Source: Anadara kagoshimensis
Lineage: Eukaryota > Mollusca > Bivalvia > Arcoida > Arcidae
Assembly: GCA_021292105.1 (NCBI GenBank)
Contig: CM037864.1
Location: forward strand, 6,753,143-6,817,142
DNA length: 64,000 nt
Direction: 5' to 3'
The position numbers and the translations under genes are program-made. The stretch's first letter is position 1; the number at the start of each line of letters is the position of its first letter. Below the pieces are notes generated by a model. It saw only the letters and a list, made by a program, of their open reading frames with translations, made no database searches and was not told the origin of the DNA. Below, piece after piece: positions 35,592 through 45,488 of the stretch.

Positions 35592-36299
35592 TTTTCTACA
35601 ATGAGTGATACGAGTAATTAAGTAATTATGGGGTTTAAATTTATCGCCTACAGTTAACAACAGTTAATAGTTTTATTAAATGAACTATAATTCACGTGTT
35701 AAACTTAATTTGCCAATTAAAAATTGTCAAACGTTTTACTGAATTTGCCAGTTTTTAAAGTTTCAACTTTGCTTTTAGAATTGTGAATTTCTACATGTTC
35801 CAGTATATATGTTTTGTGCTTGAAATAGTTTTACTTGAGAAATCGTAAAAAGTTATAACCAAGTTGGTTTCCAGCTAATATAATCAAGTAATGAGCTTTA
35901 TATAGCGAAAATGATTTTAGGCGAAATTATCTTACAATTATTTGATCCATTAATCATGGTTCATAAATAGATTTTACAAAAGTTAAGACAGAAACATCTG
36001 TCATATATCTTTATTACTTTTTTTCTTTTCTTTAAATGTTAAATCAATTTTGAATGGTATGTGGTATTTTTTAAAATTCTAATACATAGCAAAAAGCACA
36101 CACGCACACACGTTAGCGTTTTTGTTTTTTTTAGCCATTTGTATGTAAGATAATCAGTTTTCGATCACAGAAGATAATTTTATTGACATGATTCTCAAAA
36201 CAAAACAATATTCTATCAAATTAAAGTAAATCTCACCATTACTTTTCATGTTTTAATTTTTACATACAGGAAGATTACCTATGAGTCATTGTTTATATG

Positions 36300-36785
36300 T
36301 TCCGTACACACTTTCGCCAAATCATTGAATTCTACAATTAGATAATCTGTAGACGACGTTCTATCTCTTAATCATCCTAAATTTTGAGGTGTTTTGAATA
36401 ATGTCTATTCTAGTGAGTTTGAAATAAAAGACGGTTGATTCTTACAGCTCTGTTTCATATTTAGACCTCAATCATGACACCCACAATACTTAATGAAAAA
36501 CGTGATGATTTCAATTCTACTGTCACCATTCCTTGTCTATGTAGCAATATACCCGCTACTCCTGTTTACGATGTATCTATTTCACAATTGATACACTTTG
36601 GTAGGGTGTTCGAATCCAAAGTTACCATGGCTATCCTTGACGTCCCATATGTCCATGTTTCTTCCATTCTGTATTTTGATTAATTGTGCAGCTACCCTTC
36701 CAGAGCACCTGGTCTCACGTTCACAACTTTTAGTTTTTTTTCACTTTGCACTTGAATTGTGATTTGGACATGGATGGGTGTGTAT
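36300..36785 (+). mobile_element. PLE fragment, RT and tail
   Basis: Worn plus-strand RT scraps (DDVLSLNHPKF; DDFNSTVTIPCLCSNIPATP; ISQLIHFGR), then ccttccagagcacctggtct of the tail. Broken and internally deleted. Confidence 0.7.
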
Positions 36786-37379
36786 TCTGTTGATTAATAT
36801 TACAATGGACTGGTAACAGAAAATGTATTGGTTTAACAAATGCTTACAGAAAACAGTGTCGTGATTTATGGGAATTACAAAATTGGCAACGCTTTGGAAT
36901 CAACCTATAACAAAACTAAAGCAGTTAACGGCTAGCCTTGACTATGACTTGACAATTTTGTGATGATGCGCCAAGTTTTGTAAACATTGGCTAATGACAA
37001 AAACATTTTCTGTCATTATTTGCCAGCTTTATCCTACCTTATCTTGGTTATGGCACAGACATTAGGAATTTTATTCTGTATTCAATTCGTTGTACTGATT
37101 AGAGTTTTGTGTTAAGAACGGTTAAAATCGCTCAGAATAAGACTAGAGCGCTCCTGATTCTAGCATTGACTCTGGAGAAGACTTTAACGTTCCAAGTCTA
37201 TAACATATATTTTCGTAATGATTTGCTGTTTATGTCAACCATAGTTATAACATAGGCATTTTGTTTGATTGTCGGAACCATTTCCTCTTTGTCTATGACA
37301 CCGATATTTTCCTTGACAATTAGTCAGGTATGCCCAACCATGGTATGACAGTTATTTTTATGGTTTGCTAATCTTTTTA

Positions 37380-37925
37380 ACTTTTACCTCAATTATGACG
37401 CCAAAGAAAAGTAAAGAATGACAAACGTAATGACTTTATTTTTTCTCTTGTCACAACTTTCCTGTTTCTATGTACATCTCTGCTTCTCTGGCGTATGGTG
37501 TATTTTTTCACAATTAATACGCTATGGTAGAGCTTGTTTCCACTACGGGAACTCTATATATACAATGTAAGAAGCTGCTTAGAAGTAAATTGTTGACCCA
37601 AACCAAGGCTTATGAAGGCCCTACGAAGTTTATGACTGTCGTCACAATACTGTTGATATTGTTGTCATATATAGTATAATGTCCTTGTATCCAAAATTAC
37701 ACTGGCAATATTTGACGTTTTATAGTTTTATGTTCCTTTCATTCTCAACTTCCATTACACAGTCGGCGGATGTAGGTAGCTAAATAGGAGGTACTTACCC
37801 TCCTGGAACACCCGACCTAGCTTCCCTGATGGAAGTTAACGTGTTTAATTTAATTTACAAAGTTTTTACTTTGCTTTGGGTTTGTCATTTGGACTTGGAT
37901 TTATATGGATCTTTTTTATTTTGAA
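37380..37925 (+). mobile_element. PLE 3' end
   Basis: Worn RT end (acgctatggtagagcttgtt) through gtagctaaataggaggtact to tactttgctttgggtttgtc. Confidence 0.75.
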
Positions 37926-37989
37926 TATGTAGATTATGGGACACTTATACAATAAGTCGGATAATTTAGGGCCTCCCTTAATCAGTAGT

Positions 37990-38060
37990 TTTCTTTTTCG
38001 TTAGCTCGGTGTTAAAATGTGGACATACAAGTCGTACCGTATCATAAAACTAGTCAATGT
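37990..38060. repeat. Single end of the AAAGTTTAACAC MITE family
   Basis: gttagctcggtgttaaaatg followed by acaagtcgtaccgta resembles the right end of the element at 42431-42682. Worn. Confidence 0.35.
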
Positions 38061-38639
38061 TAAGGTAACCTAATTAATGTTGTGGATTAATATCACTACA
38101 TTTTTTACATTCAAAACTTGTGTGATGTTCATTTATCAAGCTTACATTTTTATGGTTAGGCCTGGTTTTTTAAGACCTTAATCATTTGTTTTATGCCCTC
38201 GGAACTCAGTGTATATTGTTTGTCATATAATATACCTTGTAAATTCATTAATTTACAAGAACGACGTGTCATTTAATAAAAGGTAATTGTAAGTACTTTT
38301 CTTAAACAGGGCAGACATTTTTTAATTAGACCTCTGCTGACAATAGTAAAATGTTTGCATTTTGCAAGGGTGTGCAAGTTTTGTTTTAATTGCACTTAAC
38401 ATATACTACATGCTCTTAAAATGTAACTTTCGGGTAAAAAAATCACCAGAAGCAATTTGAAGATATGTTTTTCAATCAAGCTGCCTAACTAGCCACGTCC
38501 AGGTTAATACAACGATAAGTGCGTGATAGACAAAAAAATCTCTGAAAAACCACGAAAGACCAAATAATCAGCAGTTTAGTTATTATAAGTCCGAAACAGG
38601 CCAGTGAGGCAGATAAGGCCGTTTTTGTAACAGATCTAT

Positions 38640-38910
38640 CTGATACGTGTAGAAATTACTTGCTCTCATTTCAAACCCAAGGCCATATGCACAAAATCTT
38701 TTTCGCCCCATTAGGTTGTACATTTTTACTTTGCCTCATACAATTTCTTATCCTTGAAGTCTTTCTGCCTTGCATTGCTACAGAAGTGTTCAGAAAATCC
38801 TCAAAACACGTGTACAATTATCATTGTTTAACGCTTACATTAGTTATAAACTTGCAAGGCTATTGGGTGTCTAGTTGCTTAGTGTGGAATACATAAAGTG
38901 TTAGGCTATG
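38640..38910 (+). repeat. Possible third, worn copy of the CARS1-intron segment
   Basis: gaagtgttcagaaaatcctc at 38785 resembles gaagtgttcaggaaagcctc at 11743 in copy A, and a little of the following sequence is alike. It lies on the CARS1 side of paralogue C as expected if C arose by the same duplication. The match is short. Confidence 0.35.
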
Positions 38911-39527
38911 TATGTGTTGAAAATTTAATATTGACCAATAAGATGATCATATCTCTTCTTTTTTCAGCCCCTCTTTACCGGACAAATATATAAAAAACAA
39001 AATTATAAAAACACACTGTTTCATTGAATGTTAAATATAAGATTTTTATAATTTTTATCTTATTGTGTATTTATTTAATGAATATATTGTTTACACTAAA
39101 TATAGTATTTTGACCTCATTTTATTTCTAAACTAAATTCTAAGTAAATATCTGTGTCGTTTCCATTTTAAGTTTCTTCACCTGTGAAAATGAAAAAGTAT
39201 GACGTAGTAAGTACATGTAAGAAGGAAAAACGTCCAAAATAGTTGTCCAAGTGTTCGAAACGTTGTCTAAGCTTGGAAGCGGAAGTTGATCATTATCACG
39301 TGACCTATATAAATCGCCTAAAAAGCAAGTGTTTATGAATCAAAAATTGTTGGACAAAGCATAGATAAATATATGATTGTCTCACTGTGAAGTCTCTTAT
39401 TATTAATATTAACTACGAACATTGCTCCGTGAAATGTTACAGTGATATATTTATCCGTACGTTTTTTCATTAACACGCTTGTAAAATTTTGTCTGATTTT
39501 GGTGCTTTTGATATATTTCAACCTCGA

Positions 39528-39571
39528 GTACTACTGATGAGGAATTGTATTCCGAAACGACCGTTTAGTGC
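39528..39571 (+). ncRNA. Type I hammerhead ribozyme of the PLE kind
   Basis: CTGATGA (39534-39540), stem II GGAAT/ATTCC with a TGT loop, GAAA (39554-39557), a short stem III CG/CG closed over AC, then TT at the cleavage position, and stem I formed by GTACTA (39528-39533) with TAGTGC (39566-39571; six pairs, one G-U). Every core element is present. The tiny stem III with a 2-nt loop is typical of PLE-borne hammerheads, thought to cut better as dimers. U rather than C before the cleavage site would slow it. A PLE tail on the other strand lies 200 bp downstream. Confidence 0.75.
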
Positions 39572-39769
39572 CGTAAATTTACCATTGGTATAATATGTAA
39601 TTAATTCCTAAAGAAGTGTGTTCGTCTTTCGTGAGTGCATCACTTTTTGCAAAGTTCAAACATTATACTCTAAGTCGAAGTTTGAGCAAATTATGGTACA
39701 CTTTATGTCACGTTTTGAATGCAAGGGTTGTACTAATGAAAAAGATGCCATTCCATGTTCAAAACAATT

Positions 39770-39925
39770 CAAAAAGTAAAACATTTGAAAGCTTGCTATT
39801 TTCATTAAACTCGTGAACTATCACCGGAGAAGTAAGGCCATGTGCTCAAGAAGATAATCACCTCCCGTTTCGCTAGCTACGCCTATCACTTGTGAAATCA
39901 AAATTGAGAATGAAAGGAACGGGAA
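39770..39925 (-). mobile_element. PLE 3' tail
   Basis: Reverse-complement tail words aaaacatttgaaagcttgc, gagaagtaaggcc, aatcacctcccgtttcgcta. Confidence 0.6.
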
Positions 39926-40121
39926 ATTTGATGATTTTATAAATGACTACAATAAGACACAATGCACCTTTGTCATATGCAATTCTTGGTTGTTAAAGGG
40001 AGCACCACTTCCTGCTTAAAAACAACTTTCTGTTTCAATGCACATAGAATTGTCAATTAATGATCAAAAATTGTATTTTTAATACGGAAACTATAATACA
40101 CAATCGTTTCAAAAGTCTTAC

Positions 40122-42318
40122 CTTTGTTAGTTTTTGGTTTTAATACCGTTCATCCCACCTGGAAGTACAACAGCATCGGGCAAAGCTCTCTTTACAAGTG
40201 TTGCATCAACAGACCATGTACCCCCAGGTATATCTCTCTTCACCATCTTTTGAGTTCGACCATCAAGTAGCACCACCCTTGGCATTTCTCGCTTCACCAC
40301 CTTTTGAGTTCGACCATCAGGTAGCACCACACTTGGCATTTCTCGCTTCACGACCTTTTGAGTTCGACCATCAGGTAGCACCACACTTGGCATTTCTCGC
40401 TTCACCACCTTTTGAGTTAGACCATCAGGTTGCTTTACCCTTGGCATTTCTCGCTTCACCACCTTTTGAGTTCGACCATCAGGTAGCACCACCCTTGGCA
40501 TTTCTCGCTTCACCACCTTTTGAGTTCGACCATCAGGTAGCACCACCCTTGGCATTTCTCGCTTCGCCACCTTTTGAGTTCGACCATCAGGTAGCACCAC
40601 CCTTGGCATTTCTCGCTTCACCACTTTTTGAGTTAGACCATCAGGTAGCACCACCCTTGGCATTTCCCTCTTCACCAGCGATGAAATACGACCATCTAGA
40701 TGATCCAATTCTTTATTAAGGATCTTAAAAGAATTCACCCCTGAAGTAAAATTTGAAAACCTGTTTTAAGAGTGTGATTTTTGGATGTTAAATCATTTAA
40801 GTATCGCACGAATTTTTCACTAATATTAAGCGACATATTTTAACTACTTCCTACCTTGATGTCATTAGTTGATGTATGAAAAAATATTTTCGAAAATCAT
40901 CAATACATTCCAAGTGTCGCAAAAAGGCTTTCTGAAAAAAACTGGATTATTTGCATGATATGTGACACTAAATATTACTGGCAAGAGACGGATAACTGGT
41001 CTTATTTCTCTTAAAAATGAAGTGTTTTAGTATTGGTTTGAAACCAATCGTAAACTAAGGATTATTACACATCATATATTTTCTACTCCGTCTGATACAA
41101 CCACTACTATCCGGACACAACAGCTGGGCTACTTTTATCGTCTAGTCCCGAAACCCACTGGGTCAGATTCTTTTGTAAGAAAGTTTGTAATTTCACCAAC
41201 TTTCGGTGGCTTTCTCTAAGTATTCCGGTTAGCCCCACGATTTTAGAACTAAGAAATGACAATCAAACACCTGCCGTGACCACATCAACGGGATAGAAAT
41301 AAAGAAGTGAGAGAATCTTGACGAGGGTATAAAACGTCATCATTCCTCTCGTCCATAGAAATGAAAACATTTTTATTGTCTTACGGAAAAAAGAGTTGAT
41401 CATTACCCATTTTTAGATAATTTCTTTAAAAAAATGACAATTCCTCTATTTAACCTTTTTAATTTTTTAAGTTTAACGTCAAGATGTAGCCAATGTCAGA
41501 ACATTTTTTCCTAAGAGGATCTAATGTATTTATAACTTTTCGAACGACATTTCAACAAAACTTGGATTTTAGACAAACACTTATCTGCTGATAAATACAT
41601 TGGTATCTAAATATCTAAAAAAAAACCATAATCTTTATGTAACACGCGATCTTCCAGTAGCCGAGATGAGACCAAATGTTTCGAAAGAGTAAGTACGATG
41701 TAGCAACCAGCAACATTCTGGTGGCACTTGTCAGCAAAGCATATTCATATATTAAATATCAAGATGGGTTTTATACCCAGTACCTTTGGCATGTATGGGG
41801 TCGAGTTTCGTCGACCCGAAGTTAGAAATGGTTTTCCTTTCCTGACCTTTTGTTAAAAGATTAATGTTAATTGTTTTAGTACGAATGAATTTCTTTTAGA
41901 AAAATTATTAAGATAACAAAAAAATAAAAAACCATCATCTCACGAATAGCTAAAATTATTGATGTTATATAAAACAACATTCAACAAAAAAAATCTAAGT
42001 GTTTAGCACAGAACACTAACCAAGTTTTAATTTTCAAAATGAAAAATACCAAGACATATTCCTCAGTGGATTAAAAATATGTTTACATTTTGTGAAATTA
42101 ACATTTTTGTTAAATTAACAATGTTGTGAAATTAACATTTTTGTTAAATTTACATTTTGTTAAATTAATATTTTATGAAATTGACATTTTTTGAAATTAA
42201 CATTTTTGTGAAATTGACATTCACTAGCTGAACTAAAAAGGTTATTGTAGAATACAACTTAAAACTTACCTATGAAAAAGCACAGAAGTCCAAACACGAA
42301 ACCACGTAATTGTATCAT
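40122..42318 (-). CDS. Secreted repeat precursor, eight 18-residue Lys-Arg units, paralogue C
   Basis: Exon 1 (42270-42318) encodes the hydrophobic signal MIQLRGFVFGLLCFFI and ends at GTAAG in phase 1. Exon 2 (40122-40740) follows ACTTCAG and encodes NSFKILNKELDHLDGRISS, then eight near-identical units of the type VVKREMPRVVLPDGRTQK, then DIPGGTWSVDATLVKR and ALPDAVVLPGGMNG; TAA at 40127-40129. Total 220 residues. Each unit carries one KR site, so furin/PC2-type cutting would release up to eight similar 16-residue peptides. Leader (NS-x-KI) and LPDGR motif tie it to paralogues A and B. TATATAAAG at 42353-42361 is a credible promoter. A donor (AAG|GTAAGA) follows the stop by five bases, implying a 3' UTR intron. 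I do not know the family; a non-neural secreted gland protein is the alternative. Confidence 0.8.
40230..40690 (-). repeat. 54-bp coding tandem array (8 units)
   Basis: The DNA behind the 18-residue repeats is nearly invariant, including synonymous sites (ctcgcttcaccaccttttga recurs). This suggests recent unit expansion or gene conversion. Variants in the units: R/S at MPR/MPS, RTQ/LTQ, one KQ for VL, one L for P. Confidence 0.95.
41100..41275 (+). repeat. SINE-like fragment
   Basis: aactttcggtggctttctct and ccccacgattttagaac resemble the molluscan SINE body also present near 1915-1975 (gaaagttggtggctttctct). Confidence 0.4.
42080..42222. repeat. Degenerate AT-rich minisatellite
   Basis: About six loose repeats of gaaattaacatttttgt in the intron just 3' of signal exon C. 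Confidence 0.7.
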
Positions 42319-42352
42319 TTTGTGAGAATAAACAAATATGTCAACAATTGGG

Positions 42353-42361
42353 CTTTATATA
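42353..42361 (-). promoter_or_regulatory. TATA box of paralogue C
   Basis: TATATAAAG on the minus strand, 35 bp before the start codon at 42318. This implies a very short 5' UTR if it is the real core promoter. Confidence 0.55.
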
Positions 42362-42430
42362 CGTCTACCTTCTTTTTTTTCAATTATTTTTTCATAACTT
42401 AAGAAATAATATATATTTTACATTAACATA

Positions 42431-42682
42431 ACAGGCCTGTGAAAAGTTTAACACTAAGTTCACGAATTGGTGCCTCATCACGGTCCTCGTTAATTATATC
42501 TCGATACCTGTTATCAGATTCTTTGCCTCGGCAGCTTTTCAGCCACTGGCTGTACATATCTCGCGTACTCGTCAGTCGAACGTTGACTCCTTTATCGTTA
42601 GCCCATGTCTCGGGCACTCGTCAGACCAGCTTCGACTCCTGTTCGTTAACTCGGTGTTAAACTTTCGACAGGTCTGTACTGT
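42431..42682. mobile_element. MITE, family with ends CAGRCCTGTCGAAAGTTTAACAC
   Basis: Left caggcctgtgaaaagtttaa, right ttaaactttcgacaggtctg; inverted ends of about 35 bp. Lies just upstream of the promoter of paralogue C. Other copies: 45688-45895, 58123-58265, 62284-62490, 62580-62710, 63470-63702. Confidence 0.8.
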
Positions 42683-42864
42683 ATGTAAATTGTACAGGTG
42701 TGTATGTTTCAGCAATTAATTCTTTTATAATTGGGTCATAGCCTAAAGTTTGTTGACCTTTGTTAAACTTTCTTAGCAGTGACAAATTGCCCAATATAGA
42801 TGATGAAAAAATATTGTAAAAAACAAACAATAAATTGGTGTTTTTATCACATTATTTGTATGTT

Positions 42865-43225
42865 GGACCTCGGTGACAGCATGGTCTCAAGCCCACGCTA
42901 ACAGATTACAGCGCCTGTCCCTGCTTAGGTTCGAAGTTTGTGAGTTTGATTGTCGAAGTTCGATGGATTTCTCCGGGCACTTTGGGTTCCCTGCCATTTC
43001 TGAACTAAAAGCCTCGATATATTTATAAATGGGGCGTAAAACACCATTCAAAAAACCACAATGTGTATTGATAATATTTGTTGGTTCTTTGTTGATTTTT
43101 ATAATTGTGAAGACTTTGTATTTTGTTGAAAATTAGTTGTAATATCAGTGTGTTGGTTCGTCCATTTAAAAGAAATGGTTCTACTAAAAAGTAGGCTTAA
43201 CAAAATAAATAAATAAATAAATAGA

Positions 43226-43264
<39 letters not shown>

Positions 43265-43265
43265 A
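42865..43265 (+). repeat. tRNA-type SINE with (AAAT)n tail
   Basis: A tRNA-like head with B box-like ggttcgaag near 42930, body ctccgggcactttgggttcc and ggggcgtaaaacaccattc, then (aaat)n from about 43200. This body and the 'cgtaaaacacca' end are familiar from molluscan SINEs. Confidence 0.65.
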
Positions 43266-43312
43266 ATATGGAAAAGAAAGAAAAAAAAAACTTTAATCAT
43301 TTACATGTTAAT

Positions 43313-43534
43313 TTAGTCAGCCATGTTGGTCATGATGGGATTTTCAAGTGGCACAAGGTTTATTTCACCACAAGTGTCTAGACGCTCTTTGAATCGAAAT
43401 GCCATGTGTAAATTTTGAATTTTAATGAAATCATTACTTGCTTTCAAAAGTAACATACGACAAGAAATTATGCAGTCATTTAAAAAAAAAAGCTTAAAAC
43501 TTAAACCAAGCAACTTGAATCCATATTTTTCCAA
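43313..43534 (-). other. Open frame of unknown status
   Basis: A 73-codon minus-strand frame with HMAFRFKERLDTCGEINL and NPIMTNMAD. No splice sites or family recognised; more likely part of a repeat than a gene. Confidence 0.15.
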
Positions 43535-43589
43535 TTGGGCAGCGTTTACTATTTATTAGGTATTTTATGATATTCGTTTTGTGATAATA

Positions 43590-43745
43590 AAAAAACAAAC
43601 ATACTAATCCATGTCCCAATTACAATCTAGAAGCAAAGTAAAAACTTTGGAACCTACAAGTTACGTTAGACACTAGAAATTCCACTAGGGAAGTGGGACC
43701 GGAGCACCCCGGCAACGTGTGTAATCAAAATTGTGTGAACGGAAC
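43590..43745 (-). mobile_element. PLE 3' tail, internally deleted
   Basis: aaaaaaacaaacatactaat through gggaagtgggacc, then acgtgtgtaatcaaaattgt; the middle of the tail is missing. Confidence 0.7.
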
Positions 43746-43864
43746 ATTTAATAAGGCGTTTCTGATATTTTTGACATAAATAATTAATTCATTACATACA
43801 TGTAGTTTCGATTGTTATGTGAGAAAGTTTGTCAGTTTATTTTCAGATGCCATGTTTAATTTCC

Positions 43865-44005
43865 AGGTAGATCCTAGCTAGTGTAAGAAAGTAGGAGGTA
43901 TTCTCCGAGCATCCCAGTTTCTTCCACCATCGCTGAACGGATCGCCTCGAAATAAGAGAACCCAGAACCCTTAACCGGGACGTAAAACTCACTAACACCA
44001 CCCCG
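43865..44005 (+). repeat. SINE fragment
   Basis: tctccgagcatcccagtttc, cttccaccatcgctgaac and gggacgtaaaactcactaac match the body and end of the molluscan SINE type at 42865. Confidence 0.5.
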
Positions 44006-44428
44006 CTACATTCTTATTTAATTATAATGAGTAAAACACGTCTGGCATTATTTAGTTTAATAACCAATCATCAAAATACAATGTATAAAGTGCGTTTCAT
44101 GGTAAATATTTTCCGGATCCTACGGCCTAGATTCGGCGACCTGGAATTTACCCTGTAATAGACAAAATATAGCGACTTTAAGTAAGATTTTATTTTTATT
44201 TATTTTTTATTTTTTACATATTGGAAAATTTGGTATTTTCGGGTAAGGACGCTATACACCGTTCCTCATCTAGGTGGCGAATGCCTGGAGATTTCACTCT
44301 GGAATTTTATTTTCAATAAATCTTTCAGGAAGTCTCGCATATATACGTAATGTTACTGCAATCATATTTCTAAAGTTCATGGGATTGTCAGTATTAAAAG
44401 CTCTGTGAATCATAATGGTTAGAAGACA

Positions 44429-44612
44429 TACAGTCAAACCTGTCTATAAAGACCACCAAAGGGAACTAGTAAAAGTTACCCTAAATGGGCAGGTGACTTT
44501 TATATACAGGTTCAAATAAAATAAATAAAGAACAATTGGGATACAATTCTGCTGGCCTTTATAAGCAGGTGGTTCTTATATGGAAGTGACCTTTAAGGCA
44601 GGTTGGACTGCA
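44429..44612. mobile_element. MITE with CAGTCAAACCTGTCT ends
   Basis: Left acagtcaaacctgtctataa and inverted right ttaaggcaggttggactg. Related pieces at 28870-29015 in copy B and 1168-1790. Ends suggest a pogo/Tc1-type mobiliser. Confidence 0.65.
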
Positions 44613-44919
44613 CATAACTGTCGCGTGCTATTTAACCATTTTTATGCAATAAAGTACGGTAAACTTAGCATATAGGGACCTAAGAACTACGGACTGTATA
44701 GAACATTTTAATCTTAGTTGAAATAATAAGCAAAGAACCTAAACACTGATCTTAAGTGACAGATGGACTTCACATAGAGATGGTGGCTATGGCAGGTTTA
44801 TTAATTAACTGCATTCTAAAAACTAAACACGCCACACGACTTTATTCGGCACTTATAAAACCAATTTGCATTTAGTCCCGAGCTTCTGAAAGAATGCAGA
44901 AAGAAAATTGAACACCCCC

Positions 44920-44962
44920 CCCCCCCGATTTTTCACATAAAAAAGTGGGGGGGGGGAAATCA
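44920..44962. repeat. C-run/G-run hairpin
   Basis: A run of about twelve C and one of nine G flank gatttttcacataaaaaagt, so the two can pair. Homopolymer lengths may be unreliable. Confidence 0.7.
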
Positions 44963-45234
44963 GCAACGAAAGAATCTGTATTTCTGCTTTTTATATACTC
45001 TGTTTTGTTTAATCAATTTTGGCATCGATGGGGAATTTGTCTATTAAAGCGCAATTACAGACGGTGTGTCTCGCCGTCTAAGATCGAATCCTACTCAGGA
45101 CATGTACAGGTCTCAATGTGAGAACGTTTGTCCATTCTCTTGCCGAAGGCTGGCTGTTTTCTTCTGACATTTTACAGTACTCCACCCCATTCATATTTTG
45201 GCGTCCAGTGCAGAAATCAATTAAACTCATCATA

Positions 45235-45465
45235 ATAAAAAACAAACATACTAATCAATGTCCAAACCAAAATCCCAAAGCAAAGAAAAAATTTCAAACT
45301 GGAAAATTAGGTTAAACACGTAAACTTCCGATATCGAAGGAAGGCCGGATGCTCCGGAAGGATAGGAAACAAGTGTTTAGCTAGCCACACTCGCTACGTG
45401 TGTAATCATAATCAAGAATAAAAGGGGCATGGAATTATGGGACGTCAAATATGCCCAGGATACGT
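45235..45465 (-). mobile_element. PLE 3' tail
   Basis: ataaaaaacaaacatactaa through gctccggaaggata, agctagccacactcgctacg and tgggacgtcaaatatgc. Confidence 0.8.
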
Positions 45466-45488
45466 CACATTATTTGCATTTTACTTAC

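Larger units (their letters stand above)
28735..35605 (+). repeat. Segmental duplication, copy B
   Basis: The counterpart of 11205-20090. It carries a broken last CARS1 exon, the same 3' flank words (gattttgcatgattaaaag, accatgtggta), the same PLE insertions, and the second secreted-peptide gene. Shared insertions predate the duplication. Confidence 0.9.

Noticed and set aside
40198-40719. Long plus-strand open frame opposite the repeat array
   Set aside because: It is the antisense of the 54-bp units; a repeat unit divisible by three with no stop in one antisense frame stays open automatically. It has no signal peptide or splice support.
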